A stretch of 24,266 nucleotides of DNA from CAZOOA01 sp964581355. GTDB taxonomy: Bacteria; Bacillota; Dethiobacteria; DTU022; UBA8154. Positions 14,669 through 21,799 of the stretch are shown piece after piece. Numbering within the stretch: the stretch's first letter is position 1; each line of letters opens with the position of its first letter. The stretch spans positions 1 through 24,266 of the forward strand of contig CAZOOA010000045.1 in NCBI GenBank assembly GCA_964581355.1. The letters run 5' to 3'. The position numbers and the translations under genes are program-made. A model generated the notes under the pieces. It had not been told where the DNA came from and did not search any database. It saw nothing but the letters and a program-made list of their open reading frames with translations.

Positions 14669-16195
14669 ATGCCTGTCTTACAATTAAACTACCTGGTAGA
14701 TGCTCTCCATTACCAGTATATCCATTATCCCAACCCAAGAATGAATATTGACGGCATTAGCTGTGATTCCCGGCAGGTAAAACCGGGCGACCTTTTTATT
14801 GCCCTGCGCGGCCAGGAGCACGATGGACATAACTTCATCTCCCAGGCCCTTAACAATGGCGCGGCGGCAGTAATTGCAGAAGAAAAGCCGGGGGCAAACC
14901 CTCCGCCGGTGAACTGGATCCAGGTTCCCGATACCAGGCTGGCCCTGGCCCAGGCCGCCGCCATGTTTTACCACCATCCTTCCCGGGAGCTTTCTTTGAT
15001 CGGGGTCACCGGGACTTCCGGGAAAACCACTACAACCTGCATGCTGCATCACATTTACAGAACAGCCAAATTAAACGCCGGGTTAGTCGGGACTGTGCAG
15101 ATCCACTGCGGTAAAGATTGTTGGCCGGCCAGGATGACCACCCCCGACGCCCTGGAGCTTCAGAGGATGCTGCGTTTGATGGTGGACAGTGGAGCAAGCC
15201 ATGCGGCCATGGAAGTGTCCTCCCATGGGTTGCATCAAAAACGGGTGGATGAAATCCACTTTCAAGGCGCTATTTTTACCAACATCTCCCCCAACCACCT
15301 GGACTTCCATCAAAGCCTGGTTGATTATGCCAGCGCCAAGGCAAGGCTGGCCACCCTGGTTAAAGACGGCGGCTTTTTGTTAGTCAACGGGGATGATCCC
15401 TATTTCAAAAAACTCAAACCGGTGAAAAACAACGCCTTGATTTTGCTGGGCAGCCAGCATTTCTGCCACCTGTTCATTCAAGTTCAGTCCATACGGAAAG
15501 AAGGAAGCGTTTTCCAGCTTTCTGTCACCCAAAGCCCAACGGGTCCTCTTACAGGCACCCTCTCCCGGAAAGATCCTTACATTTTTACAATTCCCGTTCC
15601 AGGCAAACACAATGTTTTCAATGCGGCATCAGCCGCTGCAGCGGCGCTGCTTTCCGGTGTTCCGGAGGAAGATGTCAGCCGGGGACTGAAAACATTTCCC
15701 GGGGTAAGGCGCAGGTTCAACTTTCACCAGGTGGGAAGCCTGCACGTTATCGACGACACGGCCATGAGCCCGGGGAGCATTCACGCCGTCTTTCACACAC
15801 TGCAGGAACTGTCCCTGGCCCGCAACAGGTTGGTCTTAGTTTATGCCCTCCGGGGACGACGCGGGACAGTGGTTAATGAAGATAACGGCAGGGCCCTGGC
15901 CGGGTGGGTAAAAAACCTGGGTATAGAGCATTTTTTTTCCACCAGCAGCGTACATCACGTAAAAGAAACAAACAGGGTCACGCCGGAAGAAGAAGCCGCT
16001 TTTTTCCAGGGCACCCTCTATCACGGAATTTCACCTGTCCACACTCCTTCACTGGAAGAAACCATTGCCAAGGCAGTTGAAGTGCTCACTCCGGGGACTA
16101 CACTTCTTTTGCTGGGCGCACAGGGCATGGATTCCGGGCTGGACGTTTTTTTGCACCTGTTTTCGGAGACAAAAATCCCTGCTGCCCTGTCGTAA
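14669..16195 (+). CDS. MurE-like Mur ligase of uncertain substrate
   Basis: ATG 14669 follows AAAAGGGGG and is preferred over the in-frame ATG 45 bases upstream; this gives 508 residues. The N-terminal substrate domain (1-105) has GISCDSRQVKPGDLFIALRG as in MurE. The ATPase domain has GVTGTSGKTTTT (112-123), MTTPDALELQ, MEVSSHGL, FTNISPNHLDFH and Y-ASAKARL with the likely carbamylated Lys224. The C-terminal domain departs from MurE: the usual VDYAHTPD is IDDTAMSPGS (361-370), and the TSDNPR motif that selects the added amino acid is replaced by STSSVHHVKETNR. It therefore probably does not add meso-diaminopimelate in the standard way. It stands alone between pyrophosphatase and a small membrane protein, not in a division/cell-wall cluster, which supports a side role such as modifying another peptide or cofactor. 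Confidence 0.85.
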   Translation: MPVLQLNYLVDALHYQYIHYPNPRMNIDGISCDSRQVKPGDLFIALRGQEHDGHNFISQALNNGAAAVIAEEKPGANPPPVNWIQVPDTRLALAQAAAMFYHHPSRELSLIGVTGTSGKTTTTCMLHHIYRTAKLNAGLVGTVQIHCGKDCWPARMTTPDALELQRMLRLMVDSGASHAAMEVSSHGLHQKRVDEIHFQGAIFTNISPNHLDFHQSLVDYASAKARLATLVKDGGFLLVNGDDPYFKKLKPVKNNALILLGSQHFCHLFIQVQSIRKEGSVFQLSVTQSPTGPLTGTLSRKDPYIFTIPVPGKHNVFNAASAAAAALLSGVPEEDVSRGLKTFPGVRRRFNFHQVGSLHVIDDTAMSPGSIHAVFHTLQELSLARNRLVLVYALRGRRGTVVNEDNGRALAGWVKNLGIEHFFSTSSVHHVKETNRVTPEEEAAFFQGTLYHGISPVHTPSLEETIAKAVEVLTPGTTLLLLGAQGMDSGLDVFLHLFSETKIPAALS

Positions 16196-16340
16196 ACAAC
16201 TGCCCGCAACAGTATGCTGGCACAATCCTGTTTTTCAATTCCACTGGTAGAGGCTTGAGCTAAATATTATCGTTTAGGCCCAAGAAAGCCGGAAACCCTG
16301 AAACCCGGATCATGAAAAGAAACGCTGCCCTTTTGTTACT

Positions 16341-16706
16341 TTAATACATTCCACCGCCGCCCATAAAGGCCAAGCCGGCTACCAGCGAGAAAATAGCGAC
16401 GACTATCCCCAGCGCCAGGCTGATAATAATCAGGACACCCTGGATCTTGAAGTATGTATTCAAGTTGGAGAAAAAGCTGTTCAGGTTCCCGGTAAAGTTT
16501 TCATGGTGGACATCCATCAGCATGGCATCGGCAGACTGTTTGGCATTGCGAAGCTTGACACCCAGGATAATGGCAATAATTCCAGGAATGGCACCGACAA
16601 TAAAAGCCGGAAGCCCCGCCAGAGCCGAAAGTGCGCCCCCGATAATGGTAATGATTCCTACAAACCCCATCCACTTGCTAAGCTGCTGAAGCTCTTCTGT
16701 GTTCAT
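16341..16706 (-). CDS. Small membrane protein, DUF5362-like
   Basis: The protein has 121 residues. Membrane segments lie at about 13-50 (two closely spaced helices, GFVGIITIIGGALSALAGL and FIVGAIPGIIAIILGV) and 88-116 (GVLIIISLALGIVVAIFSLVAGLAF), with a short Gly-rich end GGGGMY. The central soluble loop contains RNAKQSADAML and a short Asn-rich stretch. It resembles DUF5362-type proteins of unknown function, though I am not certain of the family. AGGAAAGGG lies upstream of the ATG. It is convergent with the Mur-ligase gene with no clear terminator between them. Confidence 0.7.
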   Translation of the reverse strand: MNTEELQQLSKWMGFVGIITIIGGALSALAGLPAFIVGAIPGIIAIILGVKLRNAKQSADAMLMDVHHENFTGNLNSFFSNLNTYFKIQGVLIIISLALGIVVAIFSLVAGLAFMGGGGMY

Positions 16707-17011
16707 GACATCATCCCTTTCCTCGTTGGTATTACCGGCATCACGCCCTCCGTAATGAATAACTCGATGACCTTGCGATGGACTAATACCGATTATTTCC
16801 TTGTATCTTTCGACATCTTACGAAAGATTTCCTTTTCCCAAAACAATTCAGATCGAAATAGAATAGAGGTACCTTTGACAATTCAGCAGGCACCTCTTCT
16901 TTATATAACCAAGCTCAGCATTTTTTCTTTCCAGTTAATTTACCTGTTTTCTGTTCTTATTTGCGTTTTTTCCCCAGGAACAAGCCGCCCAAAACAAGCA
17001 CGGCACTAATA
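16707..17011. other. Gap with one hairpin, no gene seen
   Basis: About 305 bp lie between the DUF5305 and DUF5362-like genes. The hairpin AGAGGTACCT/AGGCACCTCT at about 16865-16898 could be the terminator of the SipW/DUF5305 operon, but it lacks a good T-tract on the minus strand. A frame overlapping the end of the DUF5305 gene (16963-17048) reads like a membrane tail and is discussed in findings. Confidence 0.5.
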
Positions 17012-18058
17012 TCAAAGAGAGTATCTATAGCCCTTTTCTTGCTCTAAAACCATGAAATAATGTTCGCTTAAGGCACCTTCCGACGGCTTATGGTAATAAA
17101 AAACAGGCTTATGAAGTTCATCTGCAACCTTGAGGAGATCAGCAAACTCCTTGACTTCCACAATTCTCTCTGCACGAAATGGACTGCTGCCCACCACGGC
17201 CACAATTCGCTCCCCGTGTTTCTTTATAAAGCGGGAAGCTTTTTGTTCCTGAGGGTTTACTTTCTGCTCCTGGGGAACAGTTAAAAACAAAAAGGCAATT
17301 AAAAAAACACCAAAAACTCCTGTGGAAACTGCAAACCCTGTTCGTGCCTGCTGCACTAGCAACACAGGAACTTCTTTTTTACTGGTAATTTCAGCGGAAT
17401 TGCTTTCAGCAAGGTTACCCTTGACAACAAAAGTATTTCCTCTCAAAGAATAAACCATGTGCGGATTTATTTCCCCTTCTGTACTCCCCTCATCGGTCTG
17501 AATTCTATAATTAAGCTCATAATTCACCTTAAGATCAAGCTCTCCGGGAACAAACTCGGTTTTTTCCCGCATATCTTCAGCAAACTCTTTGTAGTAGAGA
17601 AAAGGGATTTTTATCGTTTCCTGAATTATTAGTTCACTGCCCTGATAGCTAAACCTTTGAGGAGCGAGCAGCTCGAATTCCCGGTCCCATACTACATTTT
17701 TCCCCTCACCACTGGTCATGGCAGTTAAATAAGCCACAGCACTATACTGTCCATCAATAAAGGCATCTTGCTTTCCTTCAAAATGATAGCTAACTTCTGC
17801 AGTTAAATAGTCCGTCATATTAGAGAGATAAGCTCTGCCAGACTCCAACACGTTTTCCTGGAAAACATCATTTGGAAGCAGGTGAACTTGGTAATCAATT
17901 TCACTCTCCAGTGTGCAGGAATAAGCAGCATACTCTTCTAACTGTTCAGCTGTCGCAGTGCGGCTCCAGGCGATTCCCACTCCAGAACCCAGCGTCAATG
18001 TAGCTATTAAAGTGATTCCTATCACCCATGTCCTTTTTTTTAACCGTTTTATTTTCAA
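17012..18058 (-). CDS. DUF5305 family membrane protein
   Basis: The frame opens with GTG at 18097 but no ribosome binding site precedes it. A perfect AGGAGG inside that reading lies nine bases before TTG 18058, so I take TTG as the start (348 residues). A basic signal-anchor (KIKRLKKRTWVIGITLIATL) is followed by an extracellular domain (about 25-240) and a second helix at about 240-265 (GFAVSTGVFGVFLIAFLFL), then a cytoplasmic part with FIKKHGERIVAV and FADLLKVADELHKPVFYY, matching DUF5305. That family is best known from archaea, often beside signal peptidases. It lies immediately downstream of the SipW-like peptidase, so it is probably an accessory to secretion or assembly of the TasA-like proteins. 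This role is inferred. Confidence 0.8.
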   Translation of the reverse strand: MKIKRLKKRTWVIGITLIATLTLGSGVGIAWSRTATAEQLEEYAAYSCTLESEIDYQVHLLPNDVFQENVLESGRAYLSNMTDYLTAEVSYHFEGKQDAFIDGQYSAVAYLTAMTSGEGKNVVWDREFELLAPQRFSYQGSELIIQETIKIPFLYYKEFAEDMREKTEFVPGELDLKVNYELNYRIQTDEGSTEGEINPHMVYSLRGNTFVVKGNLAESNSAEITSKKEVPVLLVQQARTGFAVSTGVFGVFLIAFLFLTVPQEQKVNPQEQKASRFIKKHGERIVAVVGSSPFRAERIVEVKEFADLLKVADELHKPVFYYHKPSEGALSEHYFMVLEQEKGYRYSL

Positions 18059-18120
18059 TTTAGAGCTCCTCCTCATCATAGAAATCTTTTTAGCCACACA
18101 TAGAGCCGCATGATTTATCC

Positions 18121-19293
18121 TTAACCCGGTTGCCTGACCCAGATCGTAATCCAGCCCAACTTAGGTACAACTGTGTTTACCGTTCCCAACACCTGCTCCG
18201 GAAGGACAGGATCCGAGTCAGGAATTCTATTGTTATCTCCCTGGGTAATGTATACCAGGAGACCATTTTCATCCTCAACAACTTCAATCACCCTGTGGGT
18301 AATCCTGATTTCATTTTCCTGGAACTGAATCACATCTCCCACTTGCACCTTCTCTGCCACCTCTGAGGGGTGGATTCTTTGCACGATCACGATATCCCCT
18401 ACATCAATATGGGGCCTCATGCTCCCGCTGATGATCACGTTGGGATAATAACTGAACACCCCCACGACAAACCAGATCAAAAGGACAGCAACCGCGCTCA
18501 CGGCCACCCAACTGCCGAGACCTTCCTTTTCCCGGGCCCTTTTTCTTAACACTTCCGACTGGCTGAAGGTATACGCCAAAGCCATCCCGAAGACAGGCGC
18601 AAAGGTGCCAAGCATGGCTTTGGCAGTCCAGTTAAGATCGGGCAGATAAGGAAAAAACCATTCAAAACCCATCAAGGAACCCCGGTAAATAACGGCGGGC
18701 AGGGGCCCCGCTAGAAACACCAGGTACGATGCCAGGAGATGCTCCATAAAGGAGGGCAAAAAGGTGCCCCCCAAAAACTCCACCCCCTCCAGGGCTGTTT
18801 CATAGATGCGGATCCGGGACAGGGGAAAAGAAAAAAAGGTAAAAATAAAAGCAGTAAGAGGAATCCCAAGACCCGGTTTTTTGGAAAAAAGACCGTTGAC
18901 CAGCCAGGCTCGACTTACTTCGATGCCAACAAGCATAAAACCCAGGTAGAAAAGGTTGATTAGAATCCCCCGGGGGTCCTGGGCATAGGGGGTTTTTCCA
19001 AACCCCACCATAAGCCCCCCGGCCAAAAAAGCGGCCACCCCCGCCACACCACAGATGAGGGCCACCCAGTAGAACAGCTTGCGGTGACGCGGTATGCTGT
19101 TAGCGCGCACCACGGGGAAAAAGAAAAGAATAATTAGGGATAGCACTGCCCAGAGAGAGGCCGGCAGAACGTAGCTACCCCAAAAGCCGCCCGGGTTCGC
19201 CACCCGGGTGATATAGTAAATAGCGGCCACAAAGGCAAGCAACACCAGACCGTAGCGCACCTTGATGACTCCTTTATCTGACGGAAGCGGCAT
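18121..19293 (-). CDS. SipW-like (archaeal/ER-type) signal peptidase I with large N-terminal membrane domain
   Basis: The protein has 390 residues. The peptidase domain is C-terminal (about 262-390): catalytic Ser291 in ISGSMRPHIDVGDIV, His333 in THRVIEV in place of the bacterial Lys, and the acidic motif QGDNN..PDSDPV (351-362). This Ser-His type is the SipW/ER class that processes TasA-like substrates. About 250 residues precede it, with roughly six to seven hydrophobic segments; ordinary SipW is only about 190 residues. TTGGAGGGAC precedes the ATG. It is surrounded by three TasA-like genes and one acidic protein upstream and by DUF5305 downstream, so it is probably their dedicated leader peptidase. 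The extra membrane domain might bind or hold substrates. Confidence 0.9.
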   Translation of the reverse strand: MPLPSDKGVIKVRYGLVLLAFVAAIYYITRVANPGGFWGSYVLPASLWAVLSLIILFFFPVVRANSIPRHRKLFYWVALICGVAGVAAFLAGGLMVGFGKTPYAQDPRGILINLFYLGFMLVGIEVSRAWLVNGLFSKKPGLGIPLTAFIFTFFSFPLSRIRIYETALEGVEFLGGTFLPSFMEHLLASYLVFLAGPLPAVIYRGSLMGFEWFFPYLPDLNWTAKAMLGTFAPVFGMALAYTFSQSEVLRKRAREKEGLGSWVAVSAVAVLLIWFVVGVFSYYPNVIISGSMRPHIDVGDIVIVQRIHPSEVAEKVQVGDVIQFQENEIRITHRVIEVVEDENGLLVYITQGDNNRIPDSDPVLPEQVLGTVNTVVPKLGWITIWVRQPG

Positions 19294-19325
19294 GAATGTC
19301 CCTCCAACTGTGTATACTTTTTCTT

Positions 19326-19530
19326 TCAGTCCTTTTCGGAAGAAGAACCATTACCCTCGCAGGAACTGGAGCTTTCCGACGATGTTGCACTATCGCTTCT
19401 GGAAGCATCAGATGAGGAGCCATTGTTGCTTCCACCGGAATCACTGGCAGAAACACTTCTGCCACCGTCGCTTTTGGAGAAGATTCACTCTCTCCACTGC
19501 CTGAATCAGTGGAAGCTCACTGGCACCCCC
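19326..19530 (-). pseudogene. Frame-shifted Ser/Asp/Gly-rich continuation of the acidic protein
   Basis: After the stop of the upstream acidic frame, S/D/G/E-rich coding continues in other frames: first a short ASTDSGSGESESSP stretch, then SDGGRSVSASDSGGS and further serine-rich sequence ending SSSEKD at a TGA (19326-19328). The last part joins the middle one if one A is added to an AAAA run. The acidic protein was therefore probably longer and has either decayed by small indels or suffered sequencing errors. Confidence 0.5.
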
Positions 19531-20145
19531 TCATTCCTGCCCACCTTCCGCGTCCCCGCCGCTATCAGTGTTGTTCTCCGATTCTTCTACAGGAGTGGTA
19601 CTATCTTTTGAATCTCCACCACTATCACTGGTGCCGCCATCTGCGTCTGAGCCCCTCTTTTCATTCTCATCAGCATCTGAAGCGGAATCATCAACATCCT
19701 CTGCTTCAGGCGAAGATGTTTCACCTTTGCCTTCCTCATCCTTATGTTCCTCCGGTTCTGTAGAGGGCTCATCCGTGCCTTCCTTCGGCGGATCCTGTCC
19801 TGGCACAGTTTTTTCATCATTTAAGCCATCATCCTTTTCCCCGGCCTCCCTCTTTTTTTTATCCCCAGAACCTTTCTCTGCCTCCATCCTGCCTTCTGCA
19901 CATTCCTTGTCTTCCTCTTTTTTGTCTTCTTCTATGTTTTCTTCCTCATCTGTCTCTTCTTCAGGGATGGAACTCTCCTCTTGGCTGCCGGAGGGAGATG
20001 CAGGCAATGCTTCGGTCTCATTGTTCTCGGCAATTAGCACTTCACCCCTTATAGAAAGGGTATCACGCCAGGAAGCCATCCCTGAGGGAAGCAGGAAAAG
20101 CGCCAGGACAAACCAGATGGATAGAAAAAGAGCAAATCTTTGCAC
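19531..20145 (-). CDS. Secreted acidic low-complexity protein with SipW-type N-terminus
   Basis: The protein has 204 residues from GTG 20145, after AGAGGTGAG. Residues 1-25 are a signal peptide (MQRFALFLSIWFVLALFLLPSGMA). The next residues, SWRDTLSIRGEVLIAE, match the mature start of the neighbouring TasA-like proteins (AAWYDEVKAEGTV, AAWGDDLLVDGTV, ATWQGQLYTRGTV). Everything from about 43 onward is low-complexity, dominated by Glu, Asp, Lys, Ser, Gly and Pro, with no folded domain. It may be an acidic matrix or filament-associated protein that uses the same signal peptidase. The frame ends GGDAEGGQE, but similar composition continues in shifted frames to 19326, so the annotated C-terminus is probably not the original one. 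Confidence 0.7.
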   Translation of the reverse strand: MQRFALFLSIWFVLALFLLPSGMASWRDTLSIRGEVLIAENNETEALPASPSGSQEESSIPEEETDEEENIEEDKKEEDKECAEGRMEAEKGSGDKKKREAGEKDDGLNDEKTVPGQDPPKEGTDEPSTEPEEHKDEEGKGETSSPEAEDVDDSASDADENEKRGSDADGGTSDSGGDSKDSTTPVEESENNTDSGGDAEGGQE

Positions 20146-20206
20146 GTTCTACTCACCTCTCCCGCTACGATAGAAAAAATCAGATAGCACTCACAATGAT
20201 GGATAA

Positions 20207-20237
20207 TCCCCGGAGAAGGGGGTCTCTTCCCCGGGGA
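20207..20237 (-). terminator. GC-rich hairpin after TasA-like gene 1
   Basis: TCCCCGG and GAAG pair with CTTC and CCGGGGA around a seven-base loop. It follows the stop of the 186-residue TasA-like gene by about 16 bp. It has no T-tract, so it may be a stability or processing hairpin rather than a complete terminator. Confidence 0.5.
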
Positions 20238-20253
20238 AATAATCCTGTATTTA

Positions 20254-20814
20254 TCAACCTTCGTATTTGTTCCATTGAATGAAATCAAATTCCACCGTGA
20301 ATTCCATCTCTAAGTTCATGGTGGTGTAGGTGTTACAAACATGCTGCGGAACCTCAAAGAGCACTGCACCCATTGCTCTTGAGCTGTCACATTGAGGCGA
20401 TGTGCCCAGCTGAACGCCTCTCCATATTTTCTGATAATCCCAACCGGTTTCGCAGAAGTCTGAAATGAGATCTACTTTAAGCGGATACTCTCCAGAAAAT
20501 TTTGGCAAGCTACTTACTTTCACCGGGATCGAACCCTTATTTTCTATCACAAAGGCAACTACGCCTCCCGCACAGGGATAGTAGTCACTAATCGTAATAG
20601 TTAAGGTCTTTCCGTCTTCACTAATTTCCACATCACAAGTGGCAACATCTTTATCCTGATCAATGCACCATTCCCATTCGACAAACTGCACATCGATGTT
20701 GCCGGTGTTTACCGTTCCTTCTGCCTTTACTTCGTCATACCACGCCGCATAGCCAGCGCCCAGCGCGCCGAGAACCAGCACCAGGATCAGCGTGTAATAT
20801 TGTATTTTTTTCAT
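20254..20814 (-). CDS. TasA/camelysin-like secreted protein 1
   Basis: The protein has 186 residues. The SipW-type signal is MKKIQYYTLILVLVLGALGAGYA, followed by AWYDEVKAEGTVNTGNIDVQF, the hallmark mature N-terminus of the TasA/CalY family (PF12389-like). The rest is predicted beta-rich with the family pattern IENKGSIPVKV at about 91-101 and ends FDFIQWNKYEG, a C-terminal strand shared with the paralog next to it. Six cysteines in the mature part (WC, TCD, PCAGG, FCETG, QCDSS, VCNTY) could form disulfides, unlike typical TasA. It is probably a surface filament or matrix subunit cut by the SipW-like peptidase two genes downstream. A strong palindrome lies just upstream of its Shine-Dalgarno sequence. 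Confidence 0.88.
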   Translation of the reverse strand: MKKIQYYTLILVLVLGALGAGYAAWYDEVKAEGTVNTGNIDVQFVEWEWCIDQDKDVATCDVEISEDGKTLTITISDYYPCAGGVVAFVIENKGSIPVKVSSLPKFSGEYPLKVDLISDFCETGWDYQKIWRGVQLGTSPQCDSSRAMGAVLFEVPQHVCNTYTTMNLEMEFTVEFDFIQWNKYEG

Positions 20815-20830
20815 TCTTTTTTCCTCCCTA

Positions 20831-20854
20831 TGTATAATCGAAAACGATTATACA
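20831..20854. promoter_or_regulatory. Palindrome with embedded TATAAT upstream of TasA-like gene 1
   Basis: TGTATAATCG, AAAA, CGATTATACA is a perfect 10-bp inverted repeat. On the minus strand TATAAT could be a -10, with a TTGGAA-like -35 at about 19 bp spacing. It ends only a few bases before the Shine-Dalgarno (GGGAGG). It may be an operator over the -10 or a hairpin that controls translation. Confidence 0.45.
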
Positions 20855-20922
20855 TTACTACCAAACCTCTCTTCCAAAGCGGCGGTAGACTTCAACTCAA
20901 AATCACTGTAAAGAAGGAAAAC

Positions 20923-21024
20923 CTCGTTGGGAAAGGGAACCCTTTCCCAACGAGAAGACTTTCCTCTACGGGCCTCTCCTAGTTAGAGGAAAGGTCCCCT
21001 GGGAAGGCACTGCCTTCCCAGGGG
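20923..21024. repeat. Three consecutive GC-rich hairpins between TasA-like genes
   Basis: Hairpin a (20923-20954) is CTCGTTGGGAAAGGG, AA, then its exact complement: a perfect 15-bp stem. Hairpin b (20959-20993) is CTTTCCTCT and AGAGGAAAG. Hairpin c (20996-21024) is CCCCTGGGAAGGCA, C, then TGCCTTCCCAGGGG: a perfect 14-bp stem. They lie between the stop of TasA-like gene 2 and the start of gene 1. With no T-tracts they could be mRNA-stability or processing elements that let gene products be made in unequal amounts, or terminators. Confidence 0.8.
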
Positions 21025-21040
21025 AGGAAATTCTCAGATA

Positions 21041-21625
21041 CTATTCTTCGAATTTGTTCCACTGGATGAATTCATAAGTTACCGTAAAAGTGTAGGTTTC
21101 GTCCTGTTCAGCGCTGCAATCAGGTGAAACCTCAACGCCGATGGAGCCTTTAGCCTTGTCACAGGTATTGAGCTGAGTGCCAACCTCCAGCTCTGGAACT
21201 TCTGGTTCACATTCACATTTCCATTTCCAGTTTCCACAATTCCAACACCACCAGCCTTTATTCTCCACTTTAAGTTCATCAGGAGCATCGATGTCTACGC
21301 TTTGGAGCTTAACCGGGATCGAGCCCTGGTTGTGAACTTCAAAATCGATATTAGCCATAAACTGCGGATAGGCGTTATCAATTTCGAATTTCAACTCTTT
21401 GGCATCTTCGCATACACTTACAAGGCTTACTGTAGCAACCTCTTCACCATCTTTTGTGTTCGAATCCTCATCATAAACTACCTCGAAATCATAAAAATAG
21501 ACGTTAATATCTCCAGTTTCCACCGTTCCATCAACTAACAGGTCATCGCCCCACGCAGCATAGGCCCCGCCTACCATGCCCAGTACCAGCACTAGCGCCA
21601 TTACATAAATCTTGACTTTTTTCAT
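21041..21625 (-). CDS. TasA/camelysin-like secreted protein 2, Cys/Trp-rich insert
   Basis: The protein has 194 residues. The SipW-type signal MKKVKIYVMALVLVLGMVGGAYA is followed by AWGDDLLVDGTVETGDINVYF. The core HNQGSIPVKLQSV and the C-terminal FTVTYEFIQWNKFEE match protein 1. Between about 125 and 140 sits WWCWNCGNWKWKCECE, a dense Cys/Trp cluster with a CxxC...CxC arrangement absent from the classic family. That could bind a metal or crosslink the protein on the surface. The Shine-Dalgarno sequence is AAGGAGG. It lies between two paralogs in an apparent operon with the SipW-like peptidase. As with protein 1, the role as a filament or matrix subunit is inferred from family and context. Confidence 0.88.
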   Translation of the reverse strand: MKKVKIYVMALVLVLGMVGGAYAAWGDDLLVDGTVETGDINVYFYDFEVVYDEDSNTKDGEEVATVSLVSVCEDAKELKFEIDNAYPQFMANIDFEVHNQGSIPVKLQSVDIDAPDELKVENKGWWCWNCGNWKWKCECEPEVPELEVGTQLNTCDKAKGSIGVEVSPDCSAEQDETYTFTVTYEFIQWNKFEE

Positions 21626-21747
21626 GTTTTTTCCTCCTTCTTTTACCTATGGATGTTTTACAATACCACTTAAAACAACTCTTCCATTAATCCACTGCTA
21701 CTTATACTTGTTCTTTTTTCCTTTGGACCACCCCCTGTGGAACTAAA

Positions 21748-21768
21748 GCGCCAGTAATTGTTTGGCAC
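21748..21768. terminator. Weak hairpin after TasA-like gene 3
   Basis: GCGCCA and TGGCAC pair with one wobble across a nine-base loop. On the plus strand five T residues follow; on the minus strand only TTTAG follows. It may attenuate or end transcription between the third and second TasA-like genes. Confidence 0.35.
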
Positions 21769-21799
21769 TTTTTAATCTTGACATCTTTTTGTACTTCTC

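Noticed and set aside
19568..20173. Serine-rich 201-residue frame on the plus strand
   Set aside because: It is the complement of the acidic repeat gene, where Glu/Asp codons read as Ser/Phe on the other strand; the minus frame has a signal peptide and ribosome binding site.
21731..21760. ACCCCC considered as a SigI-type promoter
   Set aside because: It points along the plus strand where no gene follows.
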